Below are positions 22,001 through 31,363 of a stretch of 64,000 nt of DNA, one piece after another. The translations under genes and the position numbers were made by a program. This stretch comes from Salvia splendens (lineage: Eukaryota; Streptophyta; Magnoliopsida; Lamiales; Lamiaceae), in the NCBI RefSeq assembly GCF_004379255.2, contig NC_056046.1:6572001-6636000 (forward strand), in the 5' to 3' direction. Numbering within the stretch: the stretch's first letter is position 1; every line of letters begins with the position of its first letter. The notes under the pieces are model-generated. The model was not told the origin of the DNA. It was given only the letters and a program-made list of their open reading frames with translations, and did no database searches.

Positions 22001-23888
22001 CTATGGTCGATTTGTGTTGATTTCCCCCTTTCTTCCCCACTTCTTTAACCCTCCCCTAGTCGCGATCAACCGTGTTTTCTATCCTTAGAAAATGCGAGCG
22101 TGACAAGCACCTTCTTTATCCCGGCGTCGTTCAAGTACGTCCGGATCTTCGCCACCTCGTCCCACTTCCCGGCCCCCGCGAAGATGTTCGACAGCGCCAC
22201 GTAGTTCCCGGGGTTGCCTAGCTCGAGGTTATAGAGAATTTTGCAGCGTACTCGCCTAACTCGACGTTCTTGTGGAGCCTACACCCTCCGAGGATGGATC
22301 CCCAAATCGCCCCATCCGACTCGTGTTCCATCGTTTCCACCATCGCCTCGTCGAGCAGCCCTGCTCGTGCGAGGAGGTCGACCATGCACCCGTAGTGCTG
22401 TAGGCGAGGAGAGATCCCGTGGTCACGGATCATTGCGTTGAAAAACTCGCGGCTGAGATCCACTAGACCAGCGTGGCAGCAGGTGGAAAGCACGCCTACG
22501 AAGGTGATGTCGTCTGGCATTAGGCCTTCGTTGGCCATCTCCTTGAAAAGGTAGCTAGCTCCCGTAGCGTCTCCGTGCATACCTAAACCGGAAATCATCG
22601 CGTTCCAACAGGCTAAACTCTTCCTCTGCACGCCACGAAAGATCTGTTTCGCAGCCACTATATCCCCACATTTGGCATACATGTTGATGAGGCTCGTCCA
22701 CTCGTTGGGGAACTCCGAGTAATGCTTCTTTACATACGTATGTATCCACTTGCCAAGATCGAGTGCGCCACAGGCAGGGATCACGTTCAAGAAAGTGACG
22801 TCGTTTGGCTCCACATTGCTCAGCAGCAGCAGACGGAACACTTGCAGCGCATCCTTATACCTGCTCGTGTGAGCATATCCTCCAATCATGACATTCCACG
22901 AGATGAGATCCTTCTCTTGCACAGAATCAAAGAGGCTTCGCGCCATGTCAGGATCTCCACACTTGGCATACATATCAATCATGGCGTTGAGAAGCTTGAG
23001 ATTTGAACCATGCCCGTGTTCCTCAATCCAAGAACGAACCACACCTCCCGTCTCCATATCACCTTGATGAGTGCAGACCGAGAGAATGTTGAGCATAGTG
23101 CTCACATTAGGGCTGACTCTCTGTTTCCTCATCTCATGAAATAAGCTCAGAGCCACATCAAATCGGCCGGTTTTGGCGTATCCTGCTATCATAGCATTGC
23201 ATGACACGACGTCTCTGATAGGGATAGCATCAAACAGCCAACGAGCTTCATCAACATAACCCCTCGAGGCATACCCTGTGATCAAGGCCGTATACGACAC
23301 TGCATCTCTGTAATCACTCTTATCAAACACCATTCTTGCATCATCCAAATCCCCATGTTGAGCATACATGTTGATAAGCGAAGTGTGTGCGTACACATCA
23401 TCAACGAGCCCAAATTTGAGCACCTGCCCATGTACATGCTTCACCGTGTCTGCTGTCGGGAGCCTCGTGCAAGACTTGAGAAGAAAAGGGAATGTGTAAG
23501 AATTCGGCTCAAGACCAGAGAGCAACATGTCTACATAATAATTTAGGGATAAACTCGGGGTAGAGCTCAGCGAATATCCACGGATCATCATGTTATATAT
23601 GACATGATTCGGGTTGTGGATGGAGTTGAAGATTGAGACAGCATAAGGAAGGTCTCCATGAGGGCTAACGGCACAAAACTCCACGAGATTGCTCAGCGCG
23701 AACTGCGTGTTGTGGAGGCCAAACTTGATGAACTGAGAGTGGATTTGCTTAAAGGTGTCTAAACTCCTGCATTTGGAGAGGAGGCCAAGAGACGGGTGGG
23801 AGTGAATGAGCTCCTCGTAGGGAGGATCGAACGAGCTGGGGAGGAAATGTAAGGGATTCAAGGACAGTATCGGTGCTACAACTGCCAT
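19013..23888 (-). pseudogene. OTP82: DYW-type PPR protein resembling plastid RNA-editing factor OTP82, disrupted
   Basis: DYW-class PPR proteins bind organelle transcripts and direct C-to-U editing; OTP82 serves the plastid ndhB-9 and ndhG-1 sites. The main open frame runs 23888 to 22218 (556 codons): an N-terminus with HFLPSSFDPPY, then repeated PPR units. After GEYAAK a 1-bp loss in an A run (plus-strand T run 22239-22242) shifts the frame. E-domain coding resumes (LYNLELGNPGNYVALSNIF...AGIKK) to about 22111. After an insertion-bearing intron (about 22110-19404) the E+/DYW part starts at 19403 (VPGSTSIEVDS). It keeps the zinc/deaminase motif HSERLAIAFGL, but a 4-bp tandem duplication (19180-19188) shifts the frame again. 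In the shifted frame the ending is complete, down to KDYW and stop at 19013-19015. An in-frame deletion also shortens the segment before HVTDTSEV. Two frameshifts make a pseudogene likely. Orthology is from remembered similarity. Confidence 0.75.
19536..22105. mobile_element. Solo-LTR-like element (about 2.57 kb) inside the OTP82-like gene
   Basis: The element begins TGTAATACCCCG and ends GCGAGCGTGACA. Its last 850 bp or so resembles the element at 45626-48236, including a CCACTGAGTGCA...AGTACTCAGCCCTGCAT box and a CCCCTAGTCGCG box near the end. The ends are TG..CA and the flanks are AACAC/AGCAC, a 5-bp target duplication with one mismatch. I see no retroviral protein inside; the GC-rich ORFs at about 20050-20830 match nothing I know. 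A solo LTR of a chromovirus (Tekay/Del type) is my best guess for the lineage. Confidence 0.65.
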
Positions 23889-25304
23889 ATGACTCTTGAA
23901 AATCTTACTTCACTGCAGTCTATACAAAATAGCCAGTTCCATGAGTGATTTGGGAGGGACAAATACACTCCCAAGTTCCTACAAAACACAAATGAACACA
24001 TGATTTATGCAATAGTATTCCTACTTTGATGCTACTACACATTTATTACACAAGAAACATATATATCATCACTTGCAAACCAACCAAGAATTGTGGCAAT
24101 AATCTTCAAACTCTCAACTGGCACCAAATCAACACATATGAACAAATCAAAGCAACACAGCTGGGAAATTACTTTTAGATTGCTATGAATTTCAGCAATA
24201 GAATGCAACACCAAAATCTGAGAACCTATTAAAAAATCTTGAATCAACACTACGGCTAATTACACAGCAAATTAGTGGAGCAACTATTTAAGAAAAAAAC
24301 TCAATCAATATCAGAACACAAGAGCTCACACGCAAATTACTCAAGTTGTAATTAATACCAAACAAATTCAATAATATTAGCGGTTAATTACAACCCATTT
24401 TACATTAACAATGTGCGTAAGTGCGACGCATGCAAAATCGAAGCTTTTGAAGGATTTCGAAAATCCCACAAGAAATTAGTTTACAAAATCGAAACTTTCC
24501 AAGGATTTCAACAATCGCGCGTGATTTTAATACGAAATTGCATTGTAGAGAAATGCATGGAATTGAAGAAGAAAAGGAACCTGAAAAACCCAAGAAAATG
24601 CGGCATCTATTTTGATTGAGATAACCGTTTATCTTTGTTAGCAACGGTGAAGGGTAGCAACAATTCTGTAACAAAAATATCTGATTTGGCTTGAGAATAC
24701 ATTTAAAAATATCTGATTTGGCTTGAGAATACATATATTATATACACATTTTTTAATTTCATGGCTATGATCGATACTTTTAATTCCAATTCCTGGAATC
24801 GTAATTTTTTATGGGCAATCTACTTTAATTCCCTTGGAATGATTGGGCTTCTCGAAAAGTGGGCTTCATCAATCATGAGTTGGGCTAAAAGGGTTGGGCT
24901 TGATTTTTCTTTTATTGATGCTAGGCCCAAAAATGTATAAGTACTTTTTCATAATAGTAGTATTTAAATTCCTTGATTTTGTATAAGAAAAGGCACTCAT
25001 GTATCATAGTGATCACCGAATAAATCTTTTTTCGTGACAACCCCACTAGATTATAACAAAACCAAAGAGGTGTTAGAATCTGGTGTTTTTGGTACAACTC
25101 TGTTGAGAGGCTTCTGCATCATTCTCCTTTGAGTAATCACCATTTCTTTATTGAGAGAATCAAAACCAAAAGGGCAGAAACTGTTGAATACAAAATGCTT
25201 TAAAAATATTATCCATAACAAATGCTCCCACTTAAGAGTTTTGAAAGGCCACACCACTGCATTTGGACAGCACTTAATGCAGAGAGAATATGCAAAAGTC
25301 TATG
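23889..25304. other. Upstream region of the PPR gene and intergenic DNA
   Basis: About 1.4 kb of AT-rich DNA. The left end would be the promoter and 5' UTR of the OTP82-like gene. No conserved ORF is visible. Near 24600-24735 a short stretch (AAAAATATCTGATTTGGCTTGAGAATACAT) occurs twice in tandem. Confidence 0.5.
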
Positions 25305-25715
25305 TGTCATTTCAGTCTGGTTTTTGTGTCTGATCAAAGAATATATCCACACTCACTCCCTCTGTAATCATGCTTCCACCTTTTGCTTGCAATTCTTCAT
25401 GAGCTTGTAAGGATCTCATGTGTTGATGATCAATGTTCAATGAAAAGAATGAGGAATGATTAAAGATGAAGAGTTATATACAGTTAAACAAAGTTTGATG
25501 ATACAGTTAACTAATTGTAGATTGTAGTAGCAGTTTATGAGCTTCAAACTTGTCTATTTAGATCAGAGAAAGTCTATGTACACCCTTCAGACAGTGCCCT
25601 TACAAAATCCACGGCGCCTAGCTAAAAAAGAAAAGGAACTATACAAGATGAGTAGAGCTGGATTTGGCCTTATTAAAAATCACAGCCCTTTCATGTTCAT
25701 GTTGTTGAGTGATTT

Positions 25716-26024
25716 CTATAGCCATAAGGCTCCTGCATCTTTGAGCATCTTCTTGAGTGAGCCGTTGAGCTGCAGAGTCATCACGGTGTTTGCAGAGCCA
25801 ACGAGCTTGCCCCCAATGAACACTGCAGGTGCAGCAGGGCTGCAGCCGAGCTTCATCAAGGCCGACTCCAATTCCTTCCCTCCTGAGTCCTCATCGAGCT
25901 CGTGGATCAGAGGGCTCACGCCTTGCTCGTAGAATAGTCTCTTGATGGCGTGGCACATACAGCACGTGCTCTTGCTGAATATCACTAGCGCCCTCTGTGA
26001 AGAGATCTTAGCCACTCTATCCAT
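25716..26024 (-). CDS. CC-type (ROXY-class) glutaredoxin, copy A1
   Basis: CC-type glutaredoxins are land-plant-specific small thiol oxidoreductases that bind TGA transcription factors in nucleus and cytosol. This intronless gene encodes 102 aa starting [10 protein letters not shown]. The active site CCMC is at residues 21-24, the GSH-binding region has [12 protein letters not shown], and the C-terminus is ALWL, the motif that ROXY proteins need for TGA/TOPLESS-type interactions. The frame is open 6 nt further upstream only through a TTG, so the ATG at 26024 is the start, as in copy A2. A TATA box lies about 100 bp upstream. A2 at 48515 is nearly identical, and B1 and B2 are diverged sisters. 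Confidence 0.93.
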   Translation of the reverse strand: MDRVAKISSQRALVIFSKSTCCMCHAIKRLFYEQGVSPLIHELDEDSGGKELESALMKLGCSPAAPAVFIGGKLVGSANTVMTLQLNGSLKKMLKDAGALWL

Positions 26025-26122
26025 GATCAAACTTTAATGGACAATGCAGTGAGTGTTGTTGTTTCTTGATGTGAAAATGCAAGTGTTTTTTGTTGGTGTT
26101 TTTCTCATTGTTGGTAGGCTTT

Positions 26123-26132
26123 GTATTTATAG
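26123..26132 (-). promoter_or_regulatory. TATA box of glutaredoxin A1
   Basis: The minus strand reads CTATAAATAC about 100 bp before the ATG at 26024. The same sequence is present in front of A2. Confidence 0.7.
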
Positions 26133-26460
26133 AGGGAGATGGAATGAGGTTTGATTGTTTAACTCTTGCAAAAGATGTAAATTCTTGAAAATATTTGGAT
26201 AGATGCTAATGGTCTGAAATGACATCTGTGGTTTCATTATATTCTTGGAATCTCTTGAGGCCTAAAACTATGCAGATAACCAAGAATTCTGACTTTACCT
26301 AAAAGCAGATTCACAGCAATGTTTGTTTCTTGAGAAATACGAGCAGCTCGACTTTGCATCCTCTTTTCGTGTGGATAGGCAGTGCACCTAGGTGCTGCAA
26401 TCGCGAGAATGTCAACTCTGGTAGATAGGAGGGAATCTGATATGAGCAGAGGATGTGGAC

Positions 26461-27064
26461 TGGTGATTCCGCGAATTTTTGATGATGATAAATGCTCGTA
26501 AAAATAAATCACGACACAGAGAATTTAACGTGGTTCGATTTACTGAGGTAAATCTACGTCCACGGGGAGAAATGGGGGCAGGTTTGTATTGCTTGATCTG
26601 CCAAATACAGCTTACAACACAGACTTGCTATATGATTGTTTCTCTAGAGAGATTCTAACCTCTTCTATCAGATCTAAGTTCTATTTATATAATGAACTCA
26701 GATCATGGCTTGCATCACCACCCTAAGTCGTGGATGTCGTGTAGGTTATGGCCTAAGATCGTGGGCGAAGCGTAGGTCATGGCCTACGATCGTGGCCTGA
26801 ACTGACATCACGTGGTAGTGGGTGTGTTGGACATCCTGTATGGGTCCACTAACTCCTTGTTCGGCCGAATACCGAGACCGAACTGCTTTGGTTGCCGATC
26901 TGAGAGTAGAGCTTGATGCCGACCTGAGAGCAGAGCTTGATTGGTTGGCTTTTACCGAGCTGTAGGCTGAGGCCGAACTCTTTGGTAATGCCGAACTGAA
27001 CTCTTGGGCTTTGGGCTGGCCGAGCTGTCACTGCTATTGGGCTTGTTTAGTACGTACCCCATCA
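26461..27064 (-). repeat. 3' LTR of the Tat gypsy element
   Basis: This 604-bp LTR runs, read on the plus strand, from TGGTGATTCCGCG to GTACCCCATCA. In the element's orientation it begins TGATGGGGTACG. It looks identical to the LTR at 36846-37449. Confidence 0.95.
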
Positions 27065-27082
27065 CTACCCCCCCCGAAAAGC
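27065..27082 (-). other. Polypurine tract of the Tat gypsy element
   Basis: Directly inside the 3' LTR the minus strand reads CGGGGGGGGTAG before the LTR's TGATGG. This is a purine-rich plus-strand primer site. Confidence 0.6.
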
Positions 27083-27275
27083 GAAGTGATTCACTTCGGC
27101 GAAGCGAGTCACTTCGGCATTCTGGAAAAGGGTACGGGGGAGGCTGAAGTCAGGGGACGTGCCCTGCGCGTGACTGCATTAAATGCGGCATTAAATGCGA
27201 CAGTAAAATCCGGCCGTTGAATCCTGAAAAGGTGGGATATGAAACGGTGCGATGATTTGAAATCTTTTCCAAATC

Positions 27276-27286
27276 TGATAAATACC
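27276..27286 (+). promoter_or_regulatory. Possible TATA box of the antisense gene
   Basis: TGATAAATACC lies about 130 bp before the ATG at 27414 on the plus strand. It is suggestive only; no other promoter element was recognised. Confidence 0.35.
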
Positions 27287-27413
27287 GTCTTTCTTCATGA
27301 TTTGAACACCTTTGCTATTGGCTTCTTCTGCACTCTCTATCTTCTGCGTGAAAAATTTCCTTCCGCTTTCAAAAATTTCTTCAGACTACCTTCACCTTCA
27401 AAAAGTAAGAAAA

Positions 27414-29269
27414 ATGTCTTCTTCTTCTTCTTCGGAGTCGGGTAGCGTTAGGAAAGGGGGTAAGGGGTCTTCTAGCCGGAAAGAATCCGGGGAGAAGACC
27501 GTAGAGTATTTTCACAGTATCTTGAGTAAGGATACTGTGATATCCCTTTACGAAAAATACTCTTTTCCTGGGGGGAAGGCGGTGGTACCTGACGGTGATC
27601 ACAGGGCTGACTCCCCGCCGGAGGGTTACGTCACCGTGTATGAGGCCTGCTTAGAATGCGGGCTTCGTTTCCCCCTCCCTTCTGCCTTTATAGATTTACT
27701 AGATTTTTTTCAGCTTCCTTTAGGCCAGGTGACTCCGAACTCTTGGAGGCACTTGTCGGCCTTCGCTGCCGAACTCCGTAGGTTAGGAAGGGATTTGTCT
27801 TTGAAGGCGATCCTTAAATTCTTTCAATTTAAGAGGAAGGGGTCTTGGTTTTACTTGATCCCTTTACAGCCCTTTAGGGCCTTTTGTAAAACGAAGTGGC
27901 CGAAGTGGCAAAATCGCTTCTTCTACTATGATAGGACCGCGGCTCCTAGTTTTCCCTGGAGAGGGCCGGAGTCCGTTATCCGTCACCCTCGGCCTGAACC
28001 GTTGGACGAGCTCGATGGCGAGCTCAACAAGATTCCCATAGTTAGGAAACAATACACGGAGTCTGAGCTCGTCAAGGGCGACGTCGTGTTCGACATCTCG
28101 TCTTCGGACGAAGAGGCCGAGGGTGAGGATTTCTCTTTATCTTTATGCTCTACTGCTTTAACGAAGAAAATCTGACTTTGCTTTCTTGCTTTTTGGCAGT
28201 GTTCATGTTGAATAAGGCTATCAGAAAGTCCTCCGAGCTTGTGGAGCCGGAGAGAGAGAAGGCTACCAGCTCGGCGCCTGATGCCGAGAAGAATCCGAAG
28301 AGGCAAAAGACCTCTTCGGGTCCAAAGAAGCCGGAGTCGACTTCGGCAAGCAAGAAGGGGGAGACCCAGAAGCCCCCAAGGGCGCCAGAGAAAGACGTGG
28401 TCTTGGCGCCTCCTTCGGAGCATATCTGTGAGCCATTTTTATGGCCCACGGACTTCGCCGAGGTGAATTGTCTTCTTGATTCCTTGGCTTGGCTTGTCTT
28501 GTATTTTTGGTGCCCTCTGTTAACTTTTTTCCTTATCCATTTTCAGAGGAATGATATGCTCTCCAAGCTCGTCGCCGTCGAACTCTCCAAAGCGTCCAAC
28601 GACTATGCCGAGATGCAGAGGAAATTGGCGGCTGCTTGTCACCGGGCCGAGCAGGCTGAGGCAAACTTTGAGAAAGCCAGGGCTGCTAGGATTTCGGCCC
28701 AGGATGAAGCTCAGTTTGCCAAAAACCAGCTCGTCATCCAGCGAGAGCAGACGAAACGGAGGGATGCTGCCGCCGTGGTTGCCCAAGGAGAGGGTCTCCG
28801 TGCCTACACGGAGAGACTCTTTTTGAGCAGCCAGTTCTCGGCCTTTGTCGGTAGTCTGGTAAGGCTAATTGCCGATAAGGGCGAGCAGGGGCCCGACGTC
28901 GTGCTGCCTCTGTACAGCCGAGAGATAGCTGCTCGGCTTCAGAATCTGCCGCTCCTTGAGGAGCTCGCTTCATCCTCGGTCCTGCTTTCTGCAGACCGAG
29001 TCCGGAGTTGTCGAGCTGATCGGGACGAGAACCTGGAGGCTATCTTTGCCTCCGTGGGACCCGTTTCACCCGCTTCGACTTACAACGGAGAGGGTGAGGC
29101 CGAGCCGCTGGAGCGGGAGGCCGAAGTCGATCAGGCCGGGCATCCGGAGAAGGAGGCCGATCAGGAGGCGGAGGCGAGGCCGGCAGGAGGCGAGGCCGAG
29201 GCTGAGGTAGCCCAGGAGAAGGAAGCTGTACCAGACCGAGGAGCCGGAGACGAAGCAGGCGGAGTATGA
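27414..29269 (+). CDS. Spliced antisense gene of the Tat element (putative gypsy-type transposon domain)
   Basis: Opposite in orientation to gag-pol, this gene can be read as three exons: 27414-28122, 28200-28462 and 28547-29269. The introns have GT-AG ends and matching phases, giving 564 aa. The N-terminal third (PPEGYVTVYEACLECGLRFPLP, then GSWFYLIPLQPFRAFCK) resembles the plant family called putative gypsy-type transposon (PF04195), from memory. The middle is Lys/Ser/Pro-rich (KNPKRQKTSSGPKKPE). The C-terminal half is Ala/Glu/Arg-rich, likely coiled coil (KLAAACHRAEQAEANFEKA), and ends in acidic repeats. Antisense ORFs with unknown function are known in Tat elements such as Grande and Retand. 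Without splicing, the frame would be held in two overlapping ORFs with hydrophobic stretches that are clearly intron. Confidence 0.7.
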
Positions 29270-29468
29270 TTTCGTCTCCCTTCTCTTAGTCTAGTTTCTT
29301 CCTTGTAAAATGGCCTTGAAGCCCTAGTGTAAAAAATTTTCCTTGTGAATGAAAAATTCTCTACATTTGTCTTCGTATAGCTTTTCGTACTCGCCTTTAC
29401 TCCTGTTGTATTTTACTATCTGCTCGGTACAGCTGCCGAACTAATATAGCTGCTTTGTACTCAAGGAG

Positions 29469-30257
29469 ATGGAGATACTTCACTGGAAACGGCTGTACTC
29501 TTCGGCTTTAGACGAAGCTGAGAGAAGAGCTATAGCCGATCAGACGAAGAATGACGAGCTTCTGGCTCGTTTAGTGAAGCTGGAGGCCGATAATAAGGAC
29601 TTAGAGTCCGATAAGAAGGATCTGGAGGCCGAGCTGAATACGACCATTGCTGAGAGGACTGCGTACGAGGATTACATCCGTGTGCGCGGGGGATTGACCA
29701 TCTCAGATGTTCAGAGTCGAGTTGACGAACTGTGGGAGGAATATCTTGTACTCCGGAGGAACAATGCGCTGGAGAGCTCGGCTTGCCAACAAGTTGTGAA
29801 ATCATTACGGCGCTGGGCTTCTCGGTACGACATTGTTCTTTCTCGGCGCCCCTCCATAGAAAGATTCCTTCGGCATATCGTGCCAACAGATGCTCGCACT
29901 CCAGATCAAACCTCTGGTTCCCTTGTTCAAAATCCTACTCCCAGCCAACAACGAACTCCGGAACAGCCGGAAACGTCAAGACGAGAACGGGCTCAGGAGC
30001 AACCGGAATCGTCAAGACGGGGACGGACTGAAATTCGCCGAGGAGTTGTGACTATGAGCGAGCAAGATCAGCAGATGCTTATTGCAGAGACTCTTCATCG
30101 CCGAGGTGTTAGGACTTCTCGGGCTCGGGGAAGAGGCGTTGGGTCGAGGATAGCATCTCGTCGACCTGCTTATTCTTCATCTGCTCGGAACAACCGAACT
30201 CGGCTTCCAGAGGATTTTGCAGATAGGTGGCTTAACTTCAGCAACCCTGGACGGTAG
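29469..30257 (+). CDS. Second antisense ORF of the Tat element, coiled-coil protein of unknown function
   Basis: A 262-aa ORF starts MEILHWKRLYSSALDEAERRA 199 bp after the first antisense gene. Residues of about 10-75 form a strong heptad-like Leu/Ala/Glu/Lys pattern (LARLVKLEADNKDLESDKKDLEAEL), so a coiled coil is likely. The C-terminal half is Arg/Gln/Pro-rich with repeats (EQPETSRRERAQEQPESSRR) and ends in a basic region (TSRARGRGVGSRIASRR). It could be a separate gene or a further exon of the gene at 27414-29269. I do not recognise a family. Confidence 0.5.
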   Translation: MEILHWKRLYSSALDEAERRAIADQTKNDELLARLVKLEADNKDLESDKKDLEAELNTTIAERTAYEDYIRVRGGLTISDVQSRVDELWEEYLVLRRNNALESSACQQVVKSLRRWASRYDIVLSRRPSIERFLRHIVPTDARTPDQTSGSLVQNPTPSQQRTPEQPETSRRERAQEQPESSRRGRTEIRRGVVTMSEQDQQMLIAETLHRRGVRTSRARGRGVGSRIASRRPAYSSSARNNRTRLPEDFADRWLNFSNPGR

Positions 30258-30399
30258 AATAGTCCTTTGTAATAGCGTAACGCCATTTTGTAGGGTAGCG
30301 GAGTTGTATGCCGAACAAGATTTGATAAATGAAATTTTGTTTTCGCTTCTAACACTGTATTTACAGCTTAGCGAAAAAATTTCATCGTACTTGTCCTCG

Positions 30400-30598
30400 G
30401 TCTTATGAAGTAAACTTCTTTGACCGGACTTGGTCCTTGGTCTGATGAAATAAACATCTTTGACCGGACTCGTCTTTGGTCTGATGAAATAAACACCTTT
30501 GACCGAACTCGTCTTTGGTCTGATGAAATAAACATCTTCGACCGGACTCGTCTTTGGTCTGATGAAATAAACATCTTTGACCGGACTTGGTTTGTGTT
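30400..30598. repeat. 39-bp tandem repeats in the Tat element
   Basis: About five copies of a 39-bp unit, with GACCGGACTCGTCTTTGG and TCTGATGAAATAAACATC in each. Unit starts are near 30422, 30462, 30501, 30540 and 30579. The array lies between the antisense ORFs and the integrase stop, that is in the element's 3' untranslated region. Confidence 0.9.
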
Positions 30599-30599
30599 C

Positions 30600-31130
30600 T
30601 AATTTTGCGATTTTTGTCGCCGGGATCGAACTTTCCCTTGTCCTAATTCGGCGAGTTTTATCGCGTGGATCGGACTTTCCCAGTTAACCGAAGTGGTCTT
30701 ATGCAGTAAACCTCTTTGACTAGACATGGTCGTCCTCGGTCTTATGAGGTAAACTGCTTTGACCGAACTTGGTCGTCCTAATTCGGCGAGTTTTATCGCG
30801 TGGATTGGACTTTCCCTTGTCCTAATTCAGGCAAGTTTTATCGCGAGAATCGGACTTTTGTTGCAGTTCGTTTCAGACGAAGTGCTTGATTCTTAAGCAG
30901 AATTGTGGTCTTGTATCCTCTTTAGAAGCTTTGACACACAATCGTGGGCTTGTTGCAGCTCGTTTCAGACGAACTGCTTGTTTAAGCTGAATTGTGGTCT
31001 TGTATCCTCCTTGGAAGCTTGGACTCACAATCGTTGGCTTATTGCAGTTCGTTTCAGACGGACTGCTTGTTAAGCTGAATTGTGGTCTTATATCCTCCTT
31101 AGAAGCTTGGACTCACAATAGTCTTTAATA
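30600..31130. repeat. Further tandem repeats in the Tat 3' region
   Basis: Two kinds of diverged repeat follow the 39-bp array. The first contains TTCGGCGAGTTTTATCGCG (about 30640-30850). The second is a unit of about 90 bp with TTGCAG.TCGTTTCAGACG and TTGTGGTCTTGTATCCTC, in three copies starting near 30861, 30953 and 31042. Confidence 0.8.
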
Positions 31131-31363
31131 ATCGATCTAAAAAGGGGATCAGTCTTTAAAGAACGATATACCTTGGTACCATTTGTAAGAGACGACAAGC
31201 ACATAGGGACAAAACACATAGAGAAAAAATGAAAAAGACGAAAGAAAAAACTTTAAACTTTTTATAAAACGACAAGTAAAAGGTGCAAGTAAAAAACAAA
31301 CAAATAAAAACACATACCCCTATGACCGAACTAGACACGAGACGGACTGACCGGACTTGTCTC

